Below, one piece after another: positions 51,075 to 58,451 of a DNA stretch of 64,000 nucleotides (position 1 is its first letter; each line of letters starts with the position of its first letter). This DNA comes from Phenylobacterium sp. (GTDB lineage Bacteria; Pseudomonadota; Alphaproteobacteria; Caulobacterales; Caulobacteraceae): assembly GCF_030680185.1 (NCBI RefSeq), contig NZ_JAUXVZ010000055.1, positions 1 through 64,000 of the forward strand, read 5' to 3'. Under the pieces are notes generated by a model that was given only the letters and a program-made list of their open reading frames with translations, ran no database searches and was not told the DNA's origin. Position numbers and translations under genes: made by a program.

Positions 51075-52046
51075 CTAGGCTGGGAAGACCAGTCGCACCT
51101 GGGCGCCGGCGCCCGGCGGAAATTCCAGCGCGCCGTCAAGCTGGCCGGCCAGGCTCTGCATGATTCCGAAGCCCAGGCTGCTGCGGCTCTCAAGGTCTGG
51201 CGCCGCGCCGGGAAAGCCTGGCCCGTCGTCGGTGATCAGCAGGGCCGCCCGCCCGTCTGACAAAGGCGCCAGATCGATGGTGATCAGCCCGGCGGGGCGG
51301 CCCGCAAAGGCGTGCTTCAGAGAATTCGTCACCACCTCGGCCACCAGGAGGGACAGGGTCACCTGCCGCGGCGTATCGAGATCCACGCCCTGGGCCCGCA
51401 CCGAGCAGGCCACGCCCGTCACGCCAGCGGCCTGAACCAGATCGTCGCAGAGTTCCTGCAGGGAGGCCCCGAGGCTGAGCTCCAGGCTGGCGGGGTCATA
51501 GAGGCGGCGGTGAATCTGCGCCATGGTGACCAGTCGGTTGCGCGCCTCATCGAGGGCGGCGGCGGCCTGCGGACTGTCGATCGTGCGCTTCTTGAGCTGC
51601 AACAGGGCCGCGACGAAGGTCATGTTATTGGCGACCCGATGCTGCAACTCCTGGAACATCACCCTCTGTCGCTCATAGAGCTGGGCCGTCAGGGCCTGCT
51701 CGGCGCCCAGGCTGGTCATGGCCCGGCGCATCAGTTCGATCACGGTGATGTCGACCGCCACCACGAAGACGAAGAAGACCAGGGTCAGGCCGCTGGCCGC
51801 TGACAGGCTGAAGCCGATGGGTGGGATAAAGAACCACCAGGCCGCCAGTCCCGAAAGGACCGCGCAGAGTATCCCCGGCCAAAGCCCCGCCAGGAAGGCG
51901 GTCAGAATCACGGCGGGGAAAAATGTCAGATAGGGAAAGCCTGGCGGCAGCACGCCATCCAGGATCCAGCGGACATAGAAGGCCAGGACTGTGCTGAGAA
52001 TCGCCAGGCCATAGGCGAGCACAACGTTCTGCTGGAAGAACCGCAT
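51075..52046 (-). CDS. Membrane sensor histidine kinase with KdpD-like DUF4118 domain (HisKA_2/HWE type)
   Basis: 323 residues from the ATG at 52046 (a TTG 24 bp upstream is possible). Four N-terminal membrane helices form a DUF4118-like module (VVLAYGLAILSTVLAFYVRW, FPAVILTAFLAGLWPGILCA, GLTLVFFVFVVAVDITVIEL). They are followed by a coiled linker and a dimerisation/phosphorylation helix FQELQHRVANNMTFVAALLQ of the HisKA_2/HWE kind, with His in QHRV. The ATPase has VVTNSLKHAF and ITDDGPGFP. This kinase class often feeds stress-response regulators in alphaproteobacteria; no cognate regulator gene is adjacent. Confidence 0.87.
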   Translation of the reverse strand: MRFFQQNVVLAYGLAILSTVLAFYVRWILDGVLPPGFPYLTFFPAVILTAFLAGLWPGILCAVLSGLAAWWFFIPPIGFSLSAASGLTLVFFVFVVAVDITVIELMRRAMTSLGAEQALTAQLYERQRVMFQELQHRVANNMTFVAALLQLKKRTIDSPQAAAALDEARNRLVTMAQIHRRLYDPASLELSLGASLQELCDDLVQAAGVTGVACSVRAQGVDLDTPRQVTLSLLVAEVVTNSLKHAFAGRPAGLITIDLAPLSDGRAALLITDDGPGFPGAAPDLESRSSLGFGIMQSLAGQLDGALEFPPGAGAQVRLVFPA

Positions 52047-52254
52047 ATCGTCCCGAAAAGGCCCCCCCAACGAGCCTCGGCCCGCACGTTCAGACTGTAG
52101 CTTAGGTCGTCGCCGTCAGGCCAGAGACATCCGCCGGATCAACAGCTTAAACCAGATCATCAGAGGCTGAGCCGGTTCGCGAGGGCGGCGTCTAAGGCCT
52201 GGGACAGGGCTTGTCTATCCGGCGCCCGACAGTCCGAAGCGCGCCGCCTGACAA

Positions 52255-52273
52255 TTAATCTTCGCTTAACCAT
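52255..52273 (+). promoter_or_regulatory. Perfect CtrA binding site (TTAA-N7-TTAACCAT)
   Basis: TTAATCTTCGCTTAACCAT has two exact TTAA halves with the seven-base spacing of the CtrA full site, and the second half extends to the preferred TTAACCAT. It stands about 80 bp before an orphan plus-strand terminator and 209 bp from the divergent sensor-kinase start. In Caulobacter, CtrA boxes often overlap the -35 region, which would place a plus-strand start near 52295-52305. Confidence 0.7.
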
Positions 52274-52289
52274 AAAAGCCCACCTTCAC

Positions 52290-52359
52290 AGCGTCTTCTC
52301 TGAAGACACCCCACCATCACCAACCTTCTCAAGCCCGGCTCCGGCCGGGCTCTTTTTTT
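52290..52359 (+). ncRNA. Candidate CtrA-controlled small RNA
   Basis: A region of about 70 bases with RNA-like layout: hairpin GTCTTC-TCT-GAAGAC (52293-52307), an unpaired CA-rich stretch (ACCCCACCATCACCAACC, near 52308-52325) and an intrinsic terminator (52332-52359). No protein gene precedes the terminator on this strand, and a perfect CtrA box lies just upstream. The 5' end is estimated. CA- or C-rich single-stranded loops are common seed regions in Caulobacter sRNAs. I do not recognise a known family. Confidence 0.5.
52332..52359 (+). terminator. Strong Rho-independent terminator with no upstream gene on its strand
   Basis: AGCCCGGC (52332-52339) pairs perfectly with GCCGGGCT (52344-52351) around a TCCG loop. 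The T-tract at 52353-52359 has seven T residues. On the opposite strand there is no T-run, so the direction is plus. Confidence 0.88.
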
Positions 52360-52392
52360 GAGCGTGGCTGTGGATAGCGATCTTTCGGAGAC

Positions 52393-52421
52393 TTGCACCG
52401 CCCGCCAGCCCGGCGTATACG
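52393..52421 (+). promoter_or_regulatory. Promoter of tRNA-Asn
   Basis: TTGCAC (52393-52398) and TATACG (52416-52421) are separated by 17 bases, giving a good housekeeping promoter. Transcription would start about 52428, 13 bases before the mature tRNA. Confidence 0.65.
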
Positions 52422-52440
52422 CGCCGCCCTACGGTGCTGA

Positions 52441-52516
52441 TCCCCGATAGCTCAGTTGGTAGAGCAGTCGGCTGTTAACCGACTTGTCGCAGGTTCGAGT
52501 CCTGCTCGGGGAGCCA
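52441..52516 (+). tRNA. tRNA-Asn (anticodon GTT)
   Basis: 76 bases including encoded CCA. The acceptor stem TCCCCGA/TCGGGGA pairs fully, the D-loop has AGTTGGTAGAG, the anticodon stem-loop GTCGGCTGTTAACCGAC gives anticodon GTT at 52474-52476, and the T-arm is GCAGGTTCGAGTCCTGC. G is the discriminator base. Confidence 0.97.
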
Positions 52517-52524
52517 CCGCACCG

Positions 52525-52553
52525 TCGAAGCGCCTGGAAAGCCAGGGCTTCGA
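52525..52553. terminator. Strong hairpin after tRNA-Asn
   Basis: TCGAAGC-g-CCTGG, loop AAAG, then CCAGG-GCTTCGA: twelve base pairs with a single-base bulge at 52532. No T-run follows, so it may be a weak terminator or a 3' processing/stability element. It could also serve the convergent aldo/keto reductase gene. Confidence 0.55.
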
Positions 52554-52607
52554 TCGTCCCGCCAGACGGGCGCATCCTAAATCCCTGCTGGAACCCGGTC
52601 GTCCCGC

Positions 52608-53435
52608 TCAGCCGAAGCTGGCGGGATCAGGACCTATACGGCCATCGACGGTGTCCAGGCTGGCCATGGCCGCCATGTCGTCGGCGTCGAGGACGAATCC
52701 GAAGACATCGAGATTCTGGATGATTCGGGCCGGCGTCACCGATTTCGGGATGACGATCAGGCCCAGCTGCACATGCCAGCGGATCACCACCTGGGCCGGC
52801 GTCACCCCGTGTTTGGCGGCAAGTCCGCCGATCACCGGGTCTTCCAGGATCTGTCCCTGCCCCAGGGGACTCCATGATTCGGTCAGGACGCCGGCGGCGG
52901 CGTCTGCGGCCCGAAGTTCGGTTTGCTGGAACCTGGGGTGAAGCTCGATCTGGTTCACCACCGGCACGACGCCGGTTTCGCCGATGATCCGGTCCAGGTG
53001 CTCGGCTGCGAAGTTGGACACCCCGATGGACCTGGCCCGCCCCTCCTCGCGCAGGCGGACCAACGCCTTCCACGACTCCAGGTAGAGCCCCTGCTGCGGA
53101 CAGGGCCAGTGGATCAGATAGAGATCCACATGATCGAGCCCCAGCCGCTCGAGGCTCTTGTCGAAGGCCCGCAGAGCGCGGTCATAGCCCTGGCTTTCGT
53201 TCCAGAGCTTGGTGGTGACGAACACCTCGTCCCGAGGAAGGCCAGAGGCGCGCACGCCCTCCCCCACCCCGGCCTCGTTGCCATAGATGGCTGCGGTGTC
53301 CACCGCCCGATAGCCGGCCTCAAGGGCCATGCGCACCACCACGGCGGCGTCATCGGCCGGGGTCCGCCACACGCCGAGGCCGACCTGGGGAATGCTCCGG
53401 CCATCGTTGAGGGTGAGCCGCGTCCCGCCGGCCAT
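52608..53435 (-). CDS. Aldo/keto reductase
   Basis: 275 residues from ATG 53435, which overlaps the gloA stop (TGATG); GTG codons 3 and 6 bases upstream are alternatives. AKR tetrad regions: Asp and Tyr in YRAVDTAAIYGNEAGVG, Lys in VFVTTKLWN, His in DLYLIHWPCP. NADPH-site motifs IGVSNF, NQIELHP and VIPKSVTPARI also fit. It is the DkgA/2,5-diketogluconate reductase-like type, often active on methylglyoxal. Coupling to glyoxalase I supports a joint role in methylglyoxal removal. Confidence 0.92.
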   Translation of the reverse strand: MAGGTRLTLNDGRSIPQVGLGVWRTPADDAAVVVRMALEAGYRAVDTAAIYGNEAGVGEGVRASGLPRDEVFVTTKLWNESQGYDRALRAFDKSLERLGLDHVDLYLIHWPCPQQGLYLESWKALVRLREEGRARSIGVSNFAAEHLDRIIGETGVVPVVNQIELHPRFQQTELRAADAAAGVLTESWSPLGQGQILEDPVIGGLAAKHGVTPAQVVIRWHVQLGLIVIPKSVTPARIIQNLDVFGFVLDADDMAAMASLDTVDGRIGPDPASFG

Positions 53436-53875
53436 CACCACTGCCCCTCATTGGGCATCGACGCCCAGGGCTCGGCTGGCGGCAAGGCGGCGCCAGCCTG
53501 CAGCAACTCCACCGAAATGCCGTCAGGCGAGCGGACAAAGGCCATATGGCCGTCCCGGGGCGGCCGGTTGATGGTCACGCCGCGGTCCTTCAGGCGCTGG
53601 CAGGCGGCGTAGATGTCATCCACGGCATAGGCCAGGTGACCGAAATTGCGGCCGCCCTGATAGTCCTCGGGGTCCCAGTTGTAGGTCAGCTCGACCGTGG
53701 GCGCGCGGTTGGTCCTGGCCATCTCCTCGTCGCCGGGGGCGCACAGAAAGACCAGCGTGAACCGCCCCGCAGCGTTCTCCATGCGGGAGATTTCGGTCAG
53801 GCCAAGCTTATTGCAATAGAAGTCCAGCGAGGCGTCCAGGTCCCGCACGCGAACCATGGTGTGGAGGTATCTCAT
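53435..53875 (-). CDS. gloA: Lactoylglutathione lyase (glyoxalase I)
   Basis: 146 residues. It isomerises the methylglyoxal-glutathione hemithioacetal to S-lactoylglutathione. Metal ligands His5, Glu62, His80 and Glu123 match the E. coli GloA pattern (MRYLHTMVRV, VELTYNWDPEDYQGG, FGHLAYAVDD, DGISVELLQ). The start ATG has GAGGGAG upstream. It is translationally coupled to the aldo/keto reductase. Confidence 0.94.
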   Translation of the reverse strand: MRYLHTMVRVRDLDASLDFYCNKLGLTEISRMENAAGRFTLVFLCAPGDEEMARTNRAPTVELTYNWDPEDYQGGRNFGHLAYAVDDIYAACQRLKDRGVTINRPPRDGHMAFVRSPDGISVELLQAGAALPPAEPWASMPNEGQW

Positions 53876-54117
53876 GAAGGCTCCCTCTGAAGACTGTTGG
53901 GCGTCGCTGAGGACGCGGCTTGCGGGTTCAGCCGCAATCCTATGCCGTTCGCTGCGGTTCGTCAGGCACAGTCACAGCGCCAAAGCGATACTGTCTGCGA
54001 TTTCATTTGCGTGAGCGCCTGTGGCGCAGCACAACCGGCGCGTGATCCCAGAGAACGTGGGAATGCGGGCTTGGACGGGCTGCAAACGCCCTCGTTGCGG
54101 CCGGGGGAAACAAATCT

Positions 54118-55182
54118 ATGCGTCTAAAGGCGTCTCACTACTTCATTCTCGGCGTCTTCGGGGCGCTGGCGCTCTATTTCATCCTGATGTCCGTCCTCGG
54201 CGGCGGGAATAGCGCGCCGGCCGAAGCCGCCGCCAAGGCCGACGCTCCGCCGCAGGTCCAGGTCGCCGTGATCGAGGAGGTGACGCGGCCCTATCTGGTC
54301 AGCCTGCGGGGCCGCACCTCGGCCGCGCGCAGCGTAGTGGTTCGGTCCGAAACCTCGGGCGTTGTGGCCGCCACCCCGACCCGGGAGGGCGCCGTGGTCT
54401 CCCGCGGCGCCGTCCTCTGCCGGCTGTCGGTGGACGCCCGCCAGGCCTCGCTCGACCAGGCCCGGGCCGCTCTGCGGTCGCGAGAACTGCAGCGCAAGGC
54501 CTCGGCCTCTCTCGCCGAGAAGGGCTACCGCTCCGAGACGCAGGTGTTGCAGGACCAGGCCAATCTGGACGCCGCCGCCGCGGCTGTCCGTCAGGCCGAG
54601 ATCGCCCTGGAGCAGGTGAATATCCGCGCGCCCTTCGCCGGCGTGTTCGACAACCGCGAGGCCGAGATCGGGACCTATCTCTCGCCGGGCCAGGCCTGCG
54701 GCACGCTGATCGAGCTCGACCCCATTCTCATCGTCGGCGATGTGCCTGAAACCCAGGCTGGCCGGCTTACCGGCGGCGAGCCGGCCACGGCCACCCTCGT
54801 GTCTGGTCAGGTCATCTCAGGCCAGGTCCGTTACGTGGCGCGGGAGGCCGATCCGGCCACCCGCACCTATCGGCTGGAGATCATCGCCCGCAATCCGCGC
54901 GGCGCCGTGCGATCGGGCCTGTCGGCCGACGTCAAGGTGACCAGCGCTTCGGGCCCAGCCCATCTGGTGCCCCCGTCGTCCCTGGTTCTCGACTCCGAGG
55001 GCCGACAGGGCGTGCGGTATGTGGGCGCCGGCGACGTGGTGGCCTTCGCGCCGGTCCAGGTGATGGAGGAAGGCGCCGACGGCGTCTGGGTCCGCGGCCT
55101 CACCGGCCAGACCCGGGTCATCACTGTCGGCCAGTCCTATGTCGACCAAGGACAGAAGGTCCGCGTGGCCCTGGCCCGCTAG
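54118..55182 (+). CDS. RND efflux periplasmic adaptor (membrane fusion protein)
   Basis: 354 residues. An N-terminal membrane anchor (FILGVFGALALYFILMSVLG) leads to a beta-barrel/lipoyl domain split around a short coiled-coil hairpin: VRSETSGVVAATPTREGAVV before it, VNIRAPFAGVFDNREAEIGT after it. The C-terminal part is VTSASGPAHLVPPSSLVLDS. It links the inner-membrane RND pump to an outer-membrane channel. The pump gene follows after 33 bp; no TolC-type gene is in view, so a shared channel is likely. Confidence 0.92.
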   Translation: MRLKASHYFILGVFGALALYFILMSVLGGGNSAPAEAAAKADAPPQVQVAVIEEVTRPYLVSLRGRTSAARSVVVRSETSGVVAATPTREGAVVSRGAVLCRLSVDARQASLDQARAALRSRELQRKASASLAEKGYRSETQVLQDQANLDAAAAAVRQAEIALEQVNIRAPFAGVFDNREAEIGTYLSPGQACGTLIELDPILIVGDVPETQAGRLTGGEPATATLVSGQVISGQVRYVAREADPATRTYRLEIIARNPRGAVRSGLSADVKVTSASGPAHLVPPSSLVLDSEGRQGVRYVGAGDVVAFAPVQVMEEGADGVWVRGLTGQTRVITVGQSYVDQGQKVRVALAR

Positions 55183-55215
55183 GGCCAGAGGCGCGCGCAC
55201 AGGAGGCTTGCGACT

Positions 55216-58200
55216 ATGATCGGTCCATTGATCGACGGCGCCATCAAGCGACGCAAGGTCGTGCTGGGGGTCACCCTGATCGCCGGCATCTTCGGCCTGT
55301 TCGCCTATCTGGCCATGCCGCGGGAAGCCAATCCCGACATCGACTTCCCCTTCGTCTCGGTGGTCGTCCCCTATCCTGGCGTCAGCCCGGAGGATTCCGA
55401 GCGCCTGCTGGTCAAGCCCCTGGAGGTGGAGCTTCAGTCCATCGAGGGCCTGAAGGAGATGAACTCCGCCGCCCGCCAGGGCATGGCCATCGTCAACCTG
55501 GAGTTCGAGGCCGATTTCAACAAGGACACGGCCCTGGCCGAGGTCCGGGCCAAGGTCGATCTGGCGCGCGGGCGTTTCCCGCCTGACGCCGAAGAACCGA
55601 TCATCGAAGAGGCCAATTTCAGCGGCGAGCCGATCATCGGCATCGTCCTGTCGGGCGCCGCGCCCGAGCGCGAGCTCTATCGCATCGCCCGCACCCTGCA
55701 GGACCGCCTGGAGGCCGCGCCTGGCGTTCTGGAAGTGCAGCTGACCGGCGGTCGCGAGGAGATGCTCGAGGTCACCATCGATCCCCTGCGGATGGAGGCC
55801 TACAACGTCACCACCGGCGAGCTGGCCCAGGTGATCAGTCGCAACAACCAGCTGGTGCCAGCCGGCAATCTGCGCTCCGGCGGCGGCCAGTTCGCCGTCA
55901 AGGTGCCCGGCGTGGTGGAGGAACCCGCCGACATTCTCAGCCTGCCGATCAAGCGAAACGGCGACCGCGTCATCACGGTGGGCGATATCGGCGAGGTGCG
56001 GCGCACCTTCAAGGAGCCCAACTTCATCACCCGCTTCAACGGCGAGCCGGCCATGTCGCTGGAAGTCGCCAAGCGCAGCGGCGCCAACATCCTCGACACG
56101 GTGGACGCGGTCCGCGCCGTCGTCGCCGAGGAGGAGACCCGCTGGCCCGAGACGATCCGCGTCTCCTACACCTATGACCAGAGCGACTTCATCCATCGCA
56201 CCCTGGTGGTGCTCGAATCCGGCCTGCTGATCGCCACCATCCTGGTGATGATGATCATCGTCTTCAGCCTGGGCATCCGTCAGGGGCTGATGGTGGGCGC
56301 GGCCATTCCGGCCTGCTTCATGCTGGCCTTCCTGATGCTGAACGCTTCGGGCGTGACCCTGAACCAGATGGTCATGTTCGGCCTCGTCCTGGCCGTCGGC
56401 ATCCTGGTGGATGGCGGCATCGTCGTGGTTGAGTACGCCGACCGCAAGATGGCCGAGGGGCTGTCCAAGGAAGAGGCTTTCGCCGCGGCCGGCAAGCGGA
56501 TGTTCTTCCCCGTGCTCAACGGCACGCTGACGACGCTCTGCGCCTTCCTGCCGTTCATGTTCTGGAACTCGATCCCCGGCAAGTTCATGAGCTTCCTGCC
56601 GCTGACGCTCATGTACGTGCTCGGCGCCTCGATCTTCGTGGCCCTGATCTTCACCCCTGCGCTGGGCTCGATCTTCGGCCGCCAGGCCGCGGTGGACGAA
56701 GCTCATCTGGCCGAGATCGAAAAGTCCGAGCGGGGAGACCCGCGGGAGATGTCAGGCTTCATGGGCTGGTACGCCCGCACGCTGTGGACGCTGGGCGCCG
56801 CGCCGACGCGGACCTTCGCCGGCACCTTCCTGATCGTCGCCGCCATCGTGGCCTGGTTCGCCATGACGCCGCACCGCACCGAGTTCTTCCTCGAGGAGGA
56901 TCCGGAGTGGGCGCAGGTCTATGTGAAGGCCCGGGGCAACCTGTCGCCTGAAGCCCATGACGTCCTGGTCCGGCAGGTGGAAGAGCGCCTGCTGGACGTG
57001 CCCGGCGTCAATTCGATCTATACGCGCTCCGGCGCCACCAGCCCCGGCGGCGGGGGCGGCGGACCGCCCAATGACACGGTGGGACGCCTGCAGGTCGATC
57101 TGGTCGACTTTGAGGACCGGCTGGCCCTGGGCCTCCGCGGGGCCGACATCGTGAGCGATATTCGCACCCGGCTGACCGACCTGCCCGGCGTTCAGATCGA
57201 GGTGCGCGAACCCCAGGGCGGGCCGCCCACCGGCAAGGATGTTCAGGTCGAACTGCGCGGCCAGAATCCCGAGACCCTGAACGCTGCGGCGGACCTGGTC
57301 CGCGCAAGGCTGGCGTCCGATCGGCAACTGTTCGAACTGGAGGACAACCGCACCTCGCCGGGGATCGAGCTGAACCTGGCGGTCGATCGCCAGGCCGCCG
57401 GCCGCTATGGCGTGGACGTGCTGTCTGTCGGCCAGGCCATCCAGTTCATCACCACCGGCGTGCTGGTCGGCCGCTTCCGTCCCGACGACGCCGAGGACGA
57501 GCTCGACATCCGCGTCCGCTTCCCGCCCGAGGCGCGCAACATGGCCGCCTTCGACGACCTGAAGATCTCCACCGCCCTTGGCCCGGTGCCGGCCAGCTAT
57601 TTCATCCGCCAGGCGCCCGCCCAGCAGGTGACCACCATCCAGCGGCGGGATGGCGAGCGGCTGGTCATCGTCCAGGCCAATGCTGTCGACGGCGTCGCGG
57701 CCAACCAGAAGATCGCCGAGCTGCGCTCCTGGCTGGAACAGGCCGACATCGACGATCAGGTTCGCTGGAAGTTCACCGGCGCTGACGAAGAAGGCCAGGA
57801 GGCCGCCCAGTTCTTCATGGTCGCCATGGCCGTCTCGCTCTTCCTGATGGGCGTGATCCTGCTCTGGCAGTTCAACAGCTTCTACGGGGTGGTGGTGACC
57901 CTGTCGGCCGTCGCCCTGTCGACGGTGGGCGTGCTGCTGGGGGTGCAGATCAACTTCCTGGGCACGTTCAACTACATCTCGGTGATCATGCTGGGGACCG
58001 GCATCGTCGCCCTGGCTGGCGTCGTGGTCGGCCACAACATCGTGCTGGTGGACACCTACTACCAGCTGCGGCGCTCGGGCTATCCGGCTGACGACGCCGC
58101 CGTGCGCGCCGCCACCCAGCGGTTCCGGCCGGTCATCCTGACCACGGTGGTGACGGTGGTCGGCCTGTTGCCCCTGATGTTCCAGCTGCACCCCAACTTC

Positions 58201-58449
58201 CGAGTCGGCCACATCGAGTACCGCGCGCCGGGGTCGGAGTGGTGGGTCCAGCTGTCGGCCGCCGTGGTCTGGGGGCTGTCCTTCGCCACCCTGCTGACCC
58301 TGGTCCTGACCCCGGTCATGCTGGCCGCGCCCAAGGTCTACGCCGCCCGCCTGGGTCGGGCCGCCGCCTGGGGCCGCCGCAGGCTTGGCCTGCGGCCGCG
58401 GGAGGGCCGCGCCGCCAATGACGAGGCCCTGCCCCGGGCCGCCGAATAG
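55216..58449 (+). CDS. RND (AcrB/HAE1-type) efflux transporter
   Basis: 1077 residues from ATG 55216 (AGGAGG nine bases upstream). Twelve membrane helices in two blocks are separated by two large periplasmic loops. The first helix is VVLGVTLIAGIFGLFAYLAM; the central TM4 region QMVMFGLVLAVGILVDGGIV has Asp in the usual proton-relay neighbourhood, and TM10 is NYISVIMLGTGIVALAGVVV. A Gly-rich loop (SPGGGGGGPPND) is inserted at about 615. The family uses proton force to expel drugs, solvents or metabolites; substrate unknown. The C-terminus is convergent with the next gene, two bases apart. Confidence 0.93.
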   Translation: MIGPLIDGAIKRRKVVLGVTLIAGIFGLFAYLAMPREANPDIDFPFVSVVVPYPGVSPEDSERLLVKPLEVELQSIEGLKEMNSAARQGMAIVNLEFEADFNKDTALAEVRAKVDLARGRFPPDAEEPIIEEANFSGEPIIGIVLSGAAPERELYRIARTLQDRLEAAPGVLEVQLTGGREEMLEVTIDPLRMEAYNVTTGELAQVISRNNQLVPAGNLRSGGGQFAVKVPGVVEEPADILSLPIKRNGDRVITVGDIGEVRRTFKEPNFITRFNGEPAMSLEVAKRSGANILDTVDAVRAVVAEEETRWPETIRVSYTYDQSDFIHRTLVVLESGLLIATILVMMIIVFSLGIRQGLMVGAAIPACFMLAFLMLNASGVTLNQMVMFGLVLAVGILVDGGIVVVEYADRKMAEGLSKEEAFAAAGKRMFFPVLNGTLTTLCAFLPFMFWNSIPGKFMSFLPLTLMYVLGASIFVALIFTPALGSIFGRQAAVDEAHLAEIEKSERGDPREMSGFMGWYARTLWTLGAAPTRTFAGTFLIVAAIVAWFAMTPHRTEFFLEEDPEWAQVYVKARGNLSPEAHDVLVRQVEERLLDVPGVNSIYTRSGATSPGGGGGGPPNDTVGRLQVDLVDFEDRLALGLRGADIVSDIRTRLTDLPGVQIEVREPQGGPPTGKDVQVELRGQNPETLNAAADLVRARLASDRQLFELEDNRTSPGIELNLAVDRQAAGRYGVDVLSVGQAIQFITTGVLVGRFRPDDAEDELDIRVRFPPEARNMAAFDDLKISTALGPVPASYFIRQAPAQQVTTIQRRDGERLVIVQANAVDGVAANQKIAELRSWLEQADIDDQVRWKFTGADEEGQEAAQFFMVAMAVSLFLMGVILLWQFNSFYGVVVTLSAVALSTVGVLLGVQINFLGTFNYISVIMLGTGIVALAGVVVGHNIVLVDTYYQLRRSGYPADDAAVRAATQRFRPVILTTVVTVVGLLPLMFQLHPNFRVGHIEYRAPGSEWWVQLSAAVVWGLSFATLLTLVLTPVMLAAPKVYAARLGRAAAWGRRRLGLRPREGRAANDEALPRAAE

Positions 58450-58451
58450 GC

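Larger units (their letters stand above)
52047..52440. other. 394-bp gene-free region between the sensor kinase and tRNA-Asn
   Basis: No convincing protein frame is present. The kinase-proximal 200 bp shows no clear feature beyond what must be the kinase promoter. The tRNA-proximal half holds a CtrA box, a small hairpin, a CA-rich single-stranded stretch, an intrinsic terminator and the tRNA promoter, each listed separately. Confidence 0.8.

Noticed and set aside
52441..52553. tRNA-Asn as a possible integration site for a mobile element
   Set aside because: No integrase gene and no second copy of the tRNA 3' end are seen downstream. The following genes (aldo/keto reductase, gloA) look like ordinary core genes.
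53897..54127. 76-codon plus-strand frame before the RND adaptor gene
   Set aside because: It overlaps the adaptor start in another frame, has no ribosome site and no coherent hydrophobic or domain pattern. The region is more likely the promoter/leader of the adaptor gene.
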